A stretch of 64,000 bases of DNA from Pontibacter amylolyticus. Lineage in GTDB: Bacteria; Bacteroidota; Bacteroidia; Cytophagales; Hymenobacteraceae. Of this stretch, positions 52,361-62,224 are shown piece by piece. Positions within the stretch are counted from its first letter, which is position 1, and each line of letters starts with the position of its first letter. Below the pieces are notes generated by a model. That model had not been told where the DNA came from. It saw only the letters and a program-made list of their open reading frames with translations, and ran no database searches. Both the position numbers and the translations under genes were made by a program. The stretch lies in NCBI RefSeq assembly GCF_014638845.1, contig NZ_BMFP01000005.1:169218-233217 (forward strand), read 5' to 3'.

Positions 52361-53764
52361 CTAGAAAATCTTACCCGGGTTCAGTATACCTTTCGGGTCA
52401 AAGAGCTGCTTTATACCTTGCATGAGCCGGAGTTGTACCTCGCTGAGCGCTATACTTATATAAGGCCGCTGCACCAGGCCGATGCCATGCTCCCCTGATA
52501 TGGTGCCTCCCAGCGAAACACACAGCCTGAAAATCTCCTTTATACCCTCGGGCAACTTGTTTTGCCAGTCATCGTCTGACATGTCGCCCTTGACGATGTT
52601 GATGTGCAGGTTTCCGTCGCCAGCGTGCCCGTAGCACACCGACTTGAATTTATACCTCTCGCCAATTTCCTTCACGCCCCGAAGCAGCACAGGCAGCTCG
52701 GCACGCGGGACTACCGTGTCTTCTTCTTTGTAGACCGAGTTGCTTTTGACGGCATGGCCCACACTGCGGCGCAGGCGCCAGAGGTCTTCTTTTTGTTTTT
52801 CGGTATCCGCAACGAGTATATCGCCTACATCAAAGGTCTCCAGCACTTCGTATACCCGCTCCGCATCTTTGTACAGCAGGTCCATGTCGTTGCCGTCGAG
52901 CTCTATGAGCAGGTGGGCGCGCTCGTCGGCTGCCATCGGCACATCCAGGCTCAGGTAGCGGCACGCCCACTCAATGGCTTCCCGTTCCATAAACTCCAGC
53001 GCAGAGGGTACGATACCTGCCGTGAATATTTGGGATACGGCAGCGGCAGCCTCTTCTTCTTTCCGGAAAGGCACCAGCAGCACCAGGTTCTGGGTTGGGT
53101 AAGGTATTAGCCGGAATACGATCTTGGTGATGATGCCTAGCGTCCCTTCACTTCCGACCATCAGCTGTGTCAGGTTATACCCTGTGGCATTTTTGAGCAC
53201 GTTGGCCCCGGTCCAGGTGATCTCGCCCGTTGGCAGTACGACCTCCAGATTCAGCACATAGTCTTTGGTCACGCCGTACTTCACCGCCCTGGGCCCGCCG
53301 GAAGACTCACTCAAATTGCCCCCTAACTGGCAACTGCCCCGGCTGGAGGGGTCAGGCGGGTAAAAGAGGCCGAGCGAGATCACGGCTTCCTGGAAAACCT
53401 GCGTAATGACGCCCGGCTCTACAGTCGCCTGCAGGTTGCGCTCGTCAATGGAAATGATGGCATTGAGCCGCTCCATGGACAGCACCACACCCCCGTGCAC
53501 TGCCAGCGCCCCGCCACTCAGCCCGGTACCGGCGCCACGCGGCGTAACAGGTATAGCGTTTTCATGGCACAGCTGCATAATACGGCTGATTTCTTCTGCG
53601 TTCTTAGGTTTGAGCACTACTTCAGGCAGGTAGCGGAGGTCCTCGGTTTCATCGTGGGTATAGCGCACCATCCCTTCCTGATCAGCAGGCAGTACCAGCT
53701 GCTCCTCTCCGACGATGGCGGCGAAAGCTTCTACCAGAATCGGGGTTATCTTATTAAAATTCAT
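52361..53764 (-). CDS. FAD-linked oxidase, GlcD/D-lactate dehydrogenase-like
   Basis: 467 aa. FAD-binding PCMH domain: EVVLKPKNAEEISRIMQLCH, PVTPRGAGTGLSGGALAVHGG and YPPDPSSRGSCQLGGNLSESSGG. C-terminal FAD-oxidase domain: LWRLRRSVGHAVK, VCYGHAGDGNLHINIVKGD and GGTISGEHGIGLVQRPYI. These enzymes oxidise glycolate or D-2-hydroxy acids such as D-lactate and pass electrons to quinone or a partner subunit. No GlcE/GlcF partner gene lies next to it, so D-lactate-type activity is as likely as glycolate oxidase. Confidence 0.92.
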   Translation of the reverse strand: MNFNKITPILVEAFAAIVGEEQLVLPADQEGMVRYTHDETEDLRYLPEVVLKPKNAEEISRIMQLCHENAIPVTPRGAGTGLSGGALAVHGGVVLSMERLNAIISIDERNLQATVEPGVITQVFQEAVISLGLFYPPDPSSRGSCQLGGNLSESSGGPRAVKYGVTKDYVLNLEVVLPTGEITWTGANVLKNATGYNLTQLMVGSEGTLGIITKIVFRLIPYPTQNLVLLVPFRKEEEAAAAVSQIFTAGIVPSALEFMEREAIEWACRYLSLDVPMAADERAHLLIELDGNDMDLLYKDAERVYEVLETFDVGDILVADTEKQKEDLWRLRRSVGHAVKSNSVYKEEDTVVPRAELPVLLRGVKEIGERYKFKSVCYGHAGDGNLHINIVKGDMSDDDWQNKLPEGIKEIFRLCVSLGGTISGEHGIGLVQRPYISIALSEVQLRLMQGIKQLFDPKGILNPGKIF

Positions 53765-53836
53765 TTTATATTAAATAGCTTATGCTTAATTTAGCAAGCC
53801 CGACAAAATTTTAGCCACTAATTACCAAGTTACGCT

Positions 53837-54475
53837 TTGAGAACATCAATTACCAATTACCTATTATTTATCTTTTTCATCGGGCTGATGGCTTCGTGCC
53901 AGTCAGCGAAGCCCACCTTCAGTAAGCGTGGCGAGACGTACAAGTCGGCCAGGGAGATAGCCGAGGAAAAGCGACAGGCCCGCAAACAAGCCAGAATGGC
54001 AGCCCGGAGCGGAGGAAAAGGCAAGGTTGCCTCCAAAGACCGCACCAGTCGCACCAATGTGCCCAACGCACGTCGCCTTGATGAGAATGTGGCCACGGTC
54101 ATACAGACGGCCCGCTCCTATACCGGCACTCCTTATAAGTGGGGCGGCACTACGCGCGTAGGTATGGACTGTTCCGGACTGCTATGTACCTCTTTCCAGA
54201 GCATCAACGTGAACCTGCCCCGCACATCGGAGGAGCAGAGCCGCTTTGGCAAGGCTGTAAAGCCGAGGGAACTCAAAGAGGGAGACCTCGTATTTTTCGG
54301 GGCTAACAAATACAATCGGGAGATCACGCACGTAGGTATGGTAACGGAAGTGAACAACGATAACGAAGTCAAATTCATACACGCCTCCACCAGCCTGGGT
54401 GTCATCGAGAACAACCTTTACTCCGATTACTGGCAAAAGATCTTCATCAAGGCGGTGCGGCCTTTTGATGACTAA
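53837..54475 (+). CDS. C40 family (NlpC/P60) peptidoglycan hydrolase lipoprotein
   Basis: 212 aa, starting at a TTG codon; the first in-frame ATG (MASCQSAK) would destroy the signal, so the TTG is needed for the lipoprotein signal LLFIFFIGLMASC. A basic linker of about 50 residues (EEKRQARKQARMAARSGG) precedes the NlpC/P60 domain: catalytic Cys in YKWGGTTRVGMDCSGLL, catalytic His in REITHVGMVTEV, third residue His in FIHASTSLGV. It cuts stem peptides of the cell wall, probably at D-Glu-diaminopimelate bonds. Confidence 0.9.
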   Translation: MRTSITNYLLFIFFIGLMASCQSAKPTFSKRGETYKSAREIAEEKRQARKQARMAARSGGKGKVASKDRTSRTNVPNARRLDENVATVIQTARSYTGTPYKWGGTTRVGMDCSGLLCTSFQSINVNLPRTSEEQSRFGKAVKPRELKEGDLVFFGANKYNREITHVGMVTEVNNDNEVKFIHASTSLGVIENNLYSDYWQKIFIKAVRPFDD

Positions 54476-54771
54476 GGCGCATGATGTCCGCTTAGTATTT
54501 CACTGCAAATTTTTCGAATGAACCTGACTCGTCACAGGTATAATTTCATGTCTGCCCGGCGTGGGTTATACCTCCTTTGAGGTATGGCATCCGCTATACC
54601 TAATATAAAGTAAAGCAGCAGCTATACCTGCTCCAAAGTGTCCGCCCCTACTTTATTCCAAATAAGCGCTACCCTGCCTGGCCGTAAAATTTAACATCAA
54701 ATAAGAGATAAAATACTCATACATACGTACTTATAAGGAGTTATATTTTTTCAATTTAACTTATAAGTATT
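54476..54771. other. Spacer with a cluster of GGTATA/TATACC copies
   Basis: Within 54536-54640 there are four GGTATA/TATACC copies in both orientations. The right half is AT-rich (ACTTATAAGGAGTTATATTT region) and should carry the receptor promoter. Nothing else is recognised. Confidence 0.55.
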
Positions 54772-57700
54772 ATGAGAACTATTTACACAAAGTTGCTTGT
54801 AACCCTCCTTTTGCTGCTAAGCAGCCACATGGTATGGGCACAGGGTACGACAACGGCGGCCATGAACGGCGTGGTGCAGGACCAGAACGGCTCTCCACTG
54901 CCTGGCGCAACGGTTATTGCGGTCCATAATCCTACCAACACGCAATATGTAGCCGCCACCAACGCAGAAGGTCGTTACAATATCCAGAACATGCGTGTAG
55001 GTGGGCCCTATACCGTACGCACCTCTTATGTGGGCTACCAGGAGCAGCGCGTCGACAACATCAACCTGACGCTGGGCCAGAACTACAGACTGGACCTCAC
55101 CATTTCGGAAAGCACGACCACCCTAGGCGAGGTACAGGTCACCGCAACGCAGGACAAAGTCATTAACTCAGACAGAACGGGCGCCGCCACCAACGTATCC
55201 ACCGAGCAGCTGGAATCCCTGCCCACCATCAGCCGCAGCCTGAATGACTTTACCCGCATCACACCGCAGGCCACCACCTCCGGGTCAGGTATATCGTTTG
55301 CCGGCCAGAACAACCGCTTCAATAACTTCTCGATAGACGGCACCGTGAACAACGACGTGTTCGGTCTCTCGGCAAGCGGCACCAACGGCGGACAGACCGG
55401 CGTGCAGCCCATCTCGCTGGATGCCATTGAGGCGATACAGGTGGTGATTGCTCCCTTTGATGTAAGACAAAGCGGCTTTACGGGAGGCGGCATCAATGCC
55501 ATCACGCGCAGTGGATCTAATCGATTCACTGGCTCAGCCTATTATTTTGGCAACAACGAGCGCCTGGTAGGCAAAAGTCCGGATGATGCGCGCACCCGGT
55601 TACCGGACTTCACCGACTACCAGACCGGTCTGCGCATTGGCGGCCCGATCATCAAAGACAAGCTGTTCTTTTTTGTGAATGGCGAGAAAACCAAACGGGT
55701 AGCCCCGCTCCTCTTCGAACCCGGCACCACAGGCTCCAACATCACAGTAGACGAAGCCACGCGTGTGCTCAATGTCGCCAATCGGCTGGGCTACGATCCG
55801 GGCAGCTTCAGGGGCATAGACGATGAAACCAAGAGCGACAAGATCTTTGCCCGACTCGACTGGAACATCACCGACAACCACCAGCTTACGCTTCGCCACA
55901 GCTATGTGTATGGCGAGAACATTGACAACTCCAGGACACCGAACGCGCTGCGCTTTTCCAACAACGCCGAGTATTTCCCCAGCACGACCAACTCCAGCGT
56001 GCTGCAGCTGCGCAGTCAGTTTGGAGGCCAGTATGCCAACGAGGCCCTGATCGGTTTTACGGCAGTGCGTGACGACCGCGACATCATTGGCGCCCCTTTC
56101 CCGAGCGTGCTGGTCCGCCTGGCAGGTGGCCGCACCATTGCGCTGGGCGGCGAGCCCTTTTCCGGGCAGAACCAGCTCGACCAGGATGTGCTCACCATCA
56201 CCGACAACTTCAACCTGTTTTTAGGGAAGCACACGATCACGCTGGGAACGCACAATGAGTTTTACAAGACGTTCAACCTCTTTATCCGGCAGGAGTTCGG
56301 GGCCTATGAGTATAATTCCCTCGAAGCGTTCGAGGCCGTTGGCACAGCGAATGAAACGGCGCCCGGCGCTTTCTTCCGGAATTACTCCCGCACAGACAAC
56401 CGCCAGCAGGGTGCCGAATTTTCTGCCTTCCAACTCGGCTTCTATGCGCAGGACGAATATGCGGTGCTGAACAACCTGAAGCTGACAGCAGGTATACGAC
56501 TCGACATCCCGACCTTTAATGACGAACCTGCCGCAAACCAGGAGTTTAACGAGGCCTTCAGAAGCAGGGGCCTGGCGACGGACAAGACACCGGGCGCACA
56601 GTTTATGCTGTCGCCCCGCGTGGGTGTTAACTGGGATGTAATGGACGATGGCAATACGCAGGTGCGTGGTGGGGCCGGTATCTTCACGGGTAGGGCTCCG
56701 TTCGTGTGGATCGCCAACCAATATACCAATACCGGGCAGATGCTGGGTAGCCTGTCACTCACCTCAGGTCCGGTTCTGGAGCAGATCCGCTTCAACCCGG
56801 ACCCTAACTCCCAGCCAACGGCCACCACCGTGGGCCTGTCAGACCGAACCGCCGAGATCAACATCACAGACCCTGACTTCAAGTTCCCGCAGCTGTTCCG
56901 GGTCAACGCAGCCATTGACCAACGCCTTCCCTTTGACCTGGTGGCGACCCTAGAAGGTATATACTCTAAAAACCTCAACAACATCTACTACCAGAACCTG
57001 AACCTGGAGCAGACGGGCACCCTGACGGGGGCAGACAACCGCCCTGTTTTTGGCCGCATACAGGGCAACAATTTCCAGGACATCATCTATCTGACCAACA
57101 CCAGCCGCGGCTATGGCTACAGCCTGACAGCGCAGTTACAGAAGACCTATATGGAGAACGGGCTTTCGGGTTCGCTGGCCTATACCTACTCCAGAGCCAA
57201 GGACGTGAACCCCGGCAACTCCAGCCAGGCACGGTCTAACTGGATCAACGTGAACCAGGTAGAGGGCCTTAATAATGTCCGGGAAGCGTTTGCTGACAAT
57301 GATGTGCGCTCGAGGGTGGTGGCCGGCCTTACCTATAACCTAAATTACCTGGGCTTTGCTGGCACCACCATTTCCGCTTTTTACAACGGACAGTCGGGCG
57401 TGCCGCTTTCGTATATTTACAACGGGGACGTGAACAGCGACGCTGGTAGAACGAATGACCTGATCTACATCCCGGGCAATGCCTCGGAGATAAACCTGGT
57501 GCCTTACACCGAACGGGACGGAACCGTTGTTTCGGCTGAGCAGCAGTGGCAGGCGCTGGACGCCTTTATCAGTGGCAATGATTACCTAAGTGACCGAAGG
57601 GGCCAGTATGCCGAGCGAAACGGAGACAGGCTACCCTGGACGAACCAAATTGACCTGCGCCTGATGCAGGACTTCTATATAGGACAGGAAGAGAACAGCC

Positions 57701-57945
57701 ACCGACTGCAGCTGACCCTTGACGTTTTCAATTTCACCAACCTGCTCAATAAGGACTGGGGCCGTCAGTACACGGCGACTTTCAACGCTTTCCAGGCCAT
57801 TGACTTTGTTGGCTACGAGCCCGGCACCACAACACCCCGGTTCAACTATACCGGTCGCGGCCTGACAGACGGCGAGCCCTATTTTGTGAACGACTTTTCG
57901 TCGCGCTGGAGGGCCCAGTTTGGCATTCGGTACATTTTCAATTAA
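54772..57945 (+). CDS. TonB-dependent receptor with carboxypeptidase-regulatory domain (paralog 1)
   Basis: 1057 aa. Signal peptide ending SSHMVWAQG, CarboxypepD_reg domain (MNGVVQDQNGSPLPGATVIA, RVGGPYTVRTSYVGYQEQRV), plug region with TGAATNVSTEQLESLPTISR and IEAIQVVIAPFDVRQSGFTGGGINAITRSGSNRFTG, barrel to the final FGIRYIFN with a C-terminal aromatic-like end. It is an OmpA-related outer-membrane receptor that should import a large substrate using TonB, but no SusD partner is present. It is a close relative of the next gene. Confidence 0.93.
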   Translation: MRTIYTKLLVTLLLLLSSHMVWAQGTTTAAMNGVVQDQNGSPLPGATVIAVHNPTNTQYVAATNAEGRYNIQNMRVGGPYTVRTSYVGYQEQRVDNINLTLGQNYRLDLTISESTTTLGEVQVTATQDKVINSDRTGAATNVSTEQLESLPTISRSLNDFTRITPQATTSGSGISFAGQNNRFNNFSIDGTVNNDVFGLSASGTNGGQTGVQPISLDAIEAIQVVIAPFDVRQSGFTGGGINAITRSGSNRFTGSAYYFGNNERLVGKSPDDARTRLPDFTDYQTGLRIGGPIIKDKLFFFVNGEKTKRVAPLLFEPGTTGSNITVDEATRVLNVANRLGYDPGSFRGIDDETKSDKIFARLDWNITDNHQLTLRHSYVYGENIDNSRTPNALRFSNNAEYFPSTTNSSVLQLRSQFGGQYANEALIGFTAVRDDRDIIGAPFPSVLVRLAGGRTIALGGEPFSGQNQLDQDVLTITDNFNLFLGKHTITLGTHNEFYKTFNLFIRQEFGAYEYNSLEAFEAVGTANETAPGAFFRNYSRTDNRQQGAEFSAFQLGFYAQDEYAVLNNLKLTAGIRLDIPTFNDEPAANQEFNEAFRSRGLATDKTPGAQFMLSPRVGVNWDVMDDGNTQVRGGAGIFTGRAPFVWIANQYTNTGQMLGSLSLTSGPVLEQIRFNPDPNSQPTATTVGLSDRTAEINITDPDFKFPQLFRVNAAIDQRLPFDLVATLEGIYSKNLNNIYYQNLNLEQTGTLTGADNRPVFGRIQGNNFQDIIYLTNTSRGYGYSLTAQLQKTYMENGLSGSLAYTYSRAKDVNPGNSSQARSNWINVNQVEGLNNVREAFADNDVRSRVVAGLTYNLNYLGFAGTTISAFYNGQSGVPLSYIYNGDVNSDAGRTNDLIYIPGNASEINLVPYTERDGTVVSAEQQWQALDAFISGNDYLSDRRGQYAERNGDRLPWTNQIDLRLMQDFYIGQEENSHRLQLTLDVFNFTNLLNKDWGRQYTATFNAFQAIDFVGYEPGTTTPRFNYTGRGLTDGEPYFVNDFSSRWRAQFGIRYIFN

Positions 57946-57969
57946 AAGTAAACCGCGTACTATTTTAAT

Positions 57970-58025
57970 TGATTGCCAAAAAGAAAGGCGGAGCTGTATG
58001 GCTCCGCCTTTCTTTTTGGCAATCA
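57970..58025 (+). terminator. Terminator with a perfect 25-bp stem
   Basis: 57970-57994 is the exact reverse complement of 58001-58025 around the loop TGTATG. The core is AAAGGCGGAGC / GCTCCGCCTTT with a T-rich right arm. It separates the two receptor genes. Confidence 0.92.
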
Positions 58026-58128
58026 GTGTTTAAGACTAACGGCACGTTTGCAAATTACAATAAATTATTGGTGCTAAAAAGCAAATAACATAAGACATTT
58101 TATTAATAATAATTTAATCTCTAAGTAG

Positions 58129-58158
58129 TTGCATTTCGATTTATACCCTCTAATTTTG
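58129..58158 (+). promoter_or_regulatory. Promoter of receptor paralog 2
   Basis: TTG (58129-58131), 19-bp spacer, TAATTTTG (58151-58158), the Bacteroidota consensus. The TTG that opens the longer frame is therefore the -33 box, and translation starts at the ATG at 58183. Confidence 0.75.
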
Positions 58159-58182
58159 CGGGCAAAAATCAATCAATCTTTT

Positions 58183-61100
58183 ATGAAAAAGTTATTACTA
58201 TCAACACTGCTTATGTTGCTGTGCGTGGTTACTATACACGCACAGGTGACTACAAGTAGCGTAAGTGGATCCGTGAAGGATTCGAAGGGTGAAGCTTTGA
58301 TCGGGGCAACCGTAAGAGCAACACACCAGCCCTCGGGCACCACGTATGGCGCAGTGACCAATACAGATGGTCGCTTTAATATCGCCAACACCCGTATCGG
58401 TGGTCCTTATACCATCGAGGTAAGTTACATAGGATACCAGCCTATGTCTTTCACAAACATCACTTTGCAGCTTGGCCGCCCTTACGTGCTGGATGCTGTC
58501 CTGTCTGACGGTGGCACCCAGTTATCAGAAGTAATGGTGACAGCTGACCAGTCTTCTGTATTCAACGCCCAGAGAACTGGCGCGGCGACTAACGTAAGCA
58601 CTGAGCAGATTGCCACATTGCCTACAGTAACACGAAGCCTTACTGACTTCACTCGTCTTACGCCACAGGCTAACGGTAATGGCTTTGCAGGTCGTGATGG
58701 TCGTTTTAACAACGTTCAGATTGATGGTGCAAACTTTAACAACGGCTTTGGCCTGAACTCCAACCCACTTCCTGGGGGCAGATCACAGCCTATCTCTATT
58801 GACGCGATCGAGCAGGTACAAGTAAACATCGCTCCTTTCGACGTTCGTCAGTCAGGTTTTACCGGTGCTGGCATCAACGCCGTTACTCGTAGCGGTAACA
58901 ACGAGTTCTCTGGTTCAGTATATGGTTTCTACCGTAACCAGGACATGAATGGCAGAAGAGTAAATGGCGAAAAACTTGATCAGGGCAATGAAACATCAAG
59001 CCGTACTTTGGGTTTCCGTTTAGGTGGCCCAATCATCAAGAATAAACTATTTTTCTTCGTAAATGCTGAGAACATCGATGAAAAAGGCACTAACCCATTT
59101 GCTGTAAACCTTTGGAAAGCATCTGATGATGGTGTAGCTAACCCTGACCAGAACATTGCCAGAACTAAAAGATCTGACCTTGAAGCAGTGCGTAACCACC
59201 TGATCAACACCTGGGGTTATGACCCTGGCGCTTACGAAGGCTACGCGAATGATAATGGCACTAAGAGCACCAACTTACTGGCTCGTATTGACTGGAACAT
59301 CAACGACAATCACAAACTGGCTGTTCGTTACAACCAGGTGAAAGGCGAGGCTGGTTCATTGGTGAATGGCAGCTCAGGCCCAAGCCCACGTTCTACTGTA
59401 AACCGCGTGAGCGATCAGTCTATGGCTTTTGCTAAAACCATGTACGATACAGAGAACATTGTACGTTCAGCTTCTGCTGAATTGAACAGCACCTTCTCTT
59501 CCCGTCTTTCTAACCAGTTACTGGCGACGTATAGCCGCATCCAGGACACGCGTAAATCTCCAAGCGAAATCTTCCCAATGGTTGATATCTGGAATGGTGG
59601 CACCAACTACATGACGTTTGGTTATGAGCTATTTACGTTCGGCAACGACGTACTGAACAACAACTACAGCATCACAAATAACCTGACCTACCTGGCTGGT
59701 AAGCACACAATAACTGGTGGTGCTACATTTGAGTCACAGAAGTTTGGTAACCAGTACATCCGTTTGGGTACTTCCTACTACCGTTATAACTCTGTTGAAG
59801 ACTTCCTGACAACCGGTACTCCTAATGAAGTAGCTCCGATCATGTTCGGTCTGACTTATCCTTACGAAGGCCAAGACCCTTATGCTCCAATCGTATTGGG
59901 AACAGCAGGTGCCTATATCCAGGATAAATTTGCAGCTACTGACAGACTGGACCTGACCTTAGGTTTGCGTGCAGACATGCCAGTTTACATGAACGACCTG
60001 ACTGCCAACCCATCTATTGATGAGCTTAACCTGAGATCTCCGGAAGGCGGCGACAAGAAATACACAACCAGCGAATGGCCAAAATCCAGAATTATGCTGG
60101 CTCCACGTATCGGCTTCAACTTTGACGCCTTTGGTGATGGTTCTTTGCAACTGCGTGGTGGTACTGGTCTGTTCAACGGCCGTGTTCCTTTCGTGTGGTT
60201 GACAAACATGCCTTCGAACTCTGGTGTAATCCAGAACAACGTAGAGCCTAACAGCTATGCATCAGTTGCAGGTTGGATTGGTGACATCCGTTTCCAACCA
60301 GAACAATACTACTGGTTGAACAACACACCGGCAAGCGCTCAGAACGTGTTCATCAAAAACCCAAGAGCTGGTGTTCCTACAAGCTTTGCTCTAGTTGACA
60401 ACGAGTTCAGAATGCCTAAGGTATGGAGAACAAGCATCGGTGCTGACTACACGATCCCTGGAACGCCGCTGGTTGCAACTGCTGACATTATCTACACAAA
60501 AGACGTGAATGCAGCTTACCAGTTTGGTGCTAACAGAAAAGATGCTCCTACAACGCTGAACTACGGTGGTGAAGGCGAGAATGACAATAGAGCGTACTAT
60601 CCAGAAGGTGCTAACAGCACAAAATACAATGCCGCTGTTAACGCTAACACTGCTGTAGTTTTAACTAATACTTCTAAGAAAGGTGAATCTTTCAGCAGCA
60701 CGTTTGGTCTTTCTCTTCCGTCGCGTAATGGTTTGTTTGGTTCACTTTACTATACCTATACCTACGCTACTGAAGTATCTAGCAACCCAGGATCAAACGC
60801 TTCTTCTGCATGGTTAGGCAGCCCATCTGTAAACGGCCCGAACGAGCAGATCCTTTACAACTCGCAGTATGCAGTGCCTCATAACGTGGTAGGTAGCCTT
60901 TCTTATAAAGTTAACTACTTGAATAACCTGGCTACTACTGTATCGTTGTTCTACAACGGTTCACATCAGGGACGTTTCTCTTACACCTATAATGGTGACA
61001 TCAACAAAGATGGTATCAATGCCGACCTGCTTTATGTGCCAAACGACGTGAACAACCTGAACTTCGTTGACATTATTGACAGCAAGACGAAAGAGGTGCT

Positions 61101-61542
61101 GTTCTCTGCCCAGAAGCAGCGTGAAGCGTTCAACAACTTCATTGAGAACGATGACTACCTGAACTCCAGACGCGGACAGTATGCTGAGCGTAATGGCGCC
61201 CTGATGCCTTGGTTGAACCGTTTAGACTTCAGATTGCTACAGGATATCTATACCAACATCGGTGGCAAGCGTAATACGCTTCAGATAAGCGCTGACGTAA
61301 TGAACGTAGGTAACCTGATCAACTCTAACTGGGGTGTGAGCACAGCATTTAACAATGCGCAGAGCATCTTGGTAACCAACACCAAAGAGACTCCTATCAG
61401 TGCCGATGGTGTACCTACCTTCCAGATGAGAACAGTTACAGAGAACGGTGACACTGTGCTTCCTACAAAACCTTTCAGAGACGTAACAACGCTTTCTACT
61501 ACCTGGTATGCACAGATTGGTCTGCGTTACATCTTCAACTAA
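58183..61542 (+). CDS. TonB-dependent receptor with carboxypeptidase-regulatory domain (paralog 2)
   Basis: 1119 aa from MKKLLLSTLLMLLCVVTIHAQ. Same design as the previous gene: regulatory domain (VSGSVKDSKGEALIGATVRA, RIGGPYTIEVSYIGYQPMSF), plug with TGAATNVSTEQIATLPTVTR and IEQVQVNIAPFDVRQSGFTGAGINAVTRSG, and barrel ending QIGLRYIFN. Codons shift towards T-ending CGT, GGT, GCT and AAC/GAC choices and the GC is lower than in paralog 1, which may reflect very high expression. It is flanked by its own promoter and terminator, so it is a separate transcript from paralog 1. Confidence 0.94.
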   Translation: MKKLLLSTLLMLLCVVTIHAQVTTSSVSGSVKDSKGEALIGATVRATHQPSGTTYGAVTNTDGRFNIANTRIGGPYTIEVSYIGYQPMSFTNITLQLGRPYVLDAVLSDGGTQLSEVMVTADQSSVFNAQRTGAATNVSTEQIATLPTVTRSLTDFTRLTPQANGNGFAGRDGRFNNVQIDGANFNNGFGLNSNPLPGGRSQPISIDAIEQVQVNIAPFDVRQSGFTGAGINAVTRSGNNEFSGSVYGFYRNQDMNGRRVNGEKLDQGNETSSRTLGFRLGGPIIKNKLFFFVNAENIDEKGTNPFAVNLWKASDDGVANPDQNIARTKRSDLEAVRNHLINTWGYDPGAYEGYANDNGTKSTNLLARIDWNINDNHKLAVRYNQVKGEAGSLVNGSSGPSPRSTVNRVSDQSMAFAKTMYDTENIVRSASAELNSTFSSRLSNQLLATYSRIQDTRKSPSEIFPMVDIWNGGTNYMTFGYELFTFGNDVLNNNYSITNNLTYLAGKHTITGGATFESQKFGNQYIRLGTSYYRYNSVEDFLTTGTPNEVAPIMFGLTYPYEGQDPYAPIVLGTAGAYIQDKFAATDRLDLTLGLRADMPVYMNDLTANPSIDELNLRSPEGGDKKYTTSEWPKSRIMLAPRIGFNFDAFGDGSLQLRGGTGLFNGRVPFVWLTNMPSNSGVIQNNVEPNSYASVAGWIGDIRFQPEQYYWLNNTPASAQNVFIKNPRAGVPTSFALVDNEFRMPKVWRTSIGADYTIPGTPLVATADIIYTKDVNAAYQFGANRKDAPTTLNYGGEGENDNRAYYPEGANSTKYNAAVNANTAVVLTNTSKKGESFSSTFGLSLPSRNGLFGSLYYTYTYATEVSSNPGSNASSAWLGSPSVNGPNEQILYNSQYAVPHNVVGSLSYKVNYLNNLATTVSLFYNGSHQGRFSYTYNGDINKDGINADLLYVPNDVNNLNFVDIIDSKTKEVLFSAQKQREAFNNFIENDDYLNSRRGQYAERNGALMPWLNRLDFRLLQDIYTNIGGKRNTLQISADVMNVGNLINSNWGVSTAFNNAQSILVTNTKETPISADGVPTFQMRTVTENGDTVLPTKPFRDVTTLSTTWYAQIGLRYIFN

Positions 61543-61563
61543 GAAGTAATCAACCATTGCAAC

Positions 61564-61593
61564 AAAAAGGCGGGACAAATGTCCCGCCTTTTT
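61564..61593 (+). terminator. Terminator of receptor paralog 2
   Basis: AAAAAGGCGGGACA and TGTCCCGCCTTTTT form a perfect 14-bp stem with a two-base loop, 21 bp after the stop. Confidence 0.92.
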
Positions 61594-61619
61594 TATTTTC
61601 AAAAACTAGCGCCTCAGCT

Positions 61620-61649
61620 TTTGCATATTCAAAATTTGTTCTAATTTTG
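61620..61649 (+). promoter_or_regulatory. Promoter of tRNA-Ala
   Basis: TTTG (61620-61623), 18-bp spacer, TAATTTTG (61642-61649). The tRNA starts 12 bp after it. Confidence 0.75.
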
Positions 61650-61661
61650 TGACACTCAAAC

Positions 61662-61735
<74 letters not shown>

Positions 61736-61739
61736 CAAA

Positions 61740-61771
61740 GGCAACCTATACGGGTTGCCTTTTCTTTTTTA
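61740..61771 (+). terminator. Terminator between tRNA-Ala and the GIY-YIG gene
   Basis: GGCAACC and GGTTGCC form a stem, followed by TTTTCTTTTTT, running directly into the ATG of the nuclease gene. Expression of that gene would need readthrough. Confidence 0.85.
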
Positions 61772-62022
61772 TGGCTTACTACATCTACATCCTGTACTCC
61801 GAGAAAACTGACCGCTACTATGTGGGCAGCTGTCAGGATATGGAGACAAGGCTGACGCAGCATAACACCGGCCGCAACATCTCCACTAAAGCAGGAGCGC
61901 CATGGGTAATCAGGTATAGTGAAGCTTACCCAACCAGCCAACTGGCACGGAAAAGGGAAAGCGAGATCAAAAGAAAGAAAAGCCGCAAGTATATCGAACA
62001 TCTAATTAGCACAGCTGGTTAG
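61771..62022 (+). CDS. GIY-YIG single-domain nuclease (UrbP/UPF0213-like)
   Basis: 83 aa from MAYYIYILYSEKTD. GIY-YIG strands YYIYILYS and RYYVGSCQD; the catalytic Arg in METRLTQHNTG; Glu in RKRESEIKRKKSRK; a basic C-terminus. This is the whole domain with no DNA-binding addition. The ORF starts 35 bp after the tRNA and ends inside a tRNA remnant: its last residues S-T-A-G and stop are read from the D-arm sequence of a broken tRNA copy. Such small nucleases next to tRNAs occur in other Bacteroidota; their role is unsettled. Homing-like movement is inferred from the flanking 32-bp direct repeats. Confidence 0.88.
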   Translation: MAYYIYILYSEKTDRYYVGSCQDMETRLTQHNTGRNISTKAGAPWVIRYSEAYPTSQLARKRESEIKRKKSRKYIEHLISTAG

Positions 62023-62074
62023 AGCGTCCCGAGAGCATTCGGGAAGGTCATCGGTTCGACTCCGATATTCTCCA
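62005..62074 (+). pseudogene. Broken tRNA copy at the end of the GIY-YIG gene
   Basis: 62005-62026 matches the tRNA-Ala D-arm (ATTAGCACAGCTGGTTAGAGCG against the same region of the intact tRNA, two or three changes). 62045-62076 repeats 32 bp of the tRNA 3' half exactly, including the T-arm. The 5' acceptor strand does not pair with ATTCTCC, and the anticodon arm (TCCCGAGAGCATTCGGGA) does not give a canonical 7-base loop. It is not expected to be functional. Confidence 0.82.
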
Positions 62075-62088
62075 CACTGATAATAAAG

Positions 62089-62115
62089 CCCTTACGCCAA
62101 AAGCGTAGGGTTTTT
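62089..62115 (+). terminator. Hairpin after the tRNA remnant
   Basis: CCCTTACGC and GCGTAGGG pair with one bulge, then TTTTT. It may end transcripts from the nuclease gene. Confidence 0.7.
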
Positions 62116-62224
62116 CCGTTAGAGGGTTACACAAAAGTACACACAACTTCCCTTTCAGCTTTATTTTCACTTCGGAGCACCACATTGCTTTAATTATAGC
62201 TTAGGCACAATTTGCGTCGGGTGG

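Noticed and set aside
62005-62074. Second functional tRNA
   Set aside because: The acceptor 5' strand does not pair with ATTCTCC and the anticodon arm has no proper 7-base loop.
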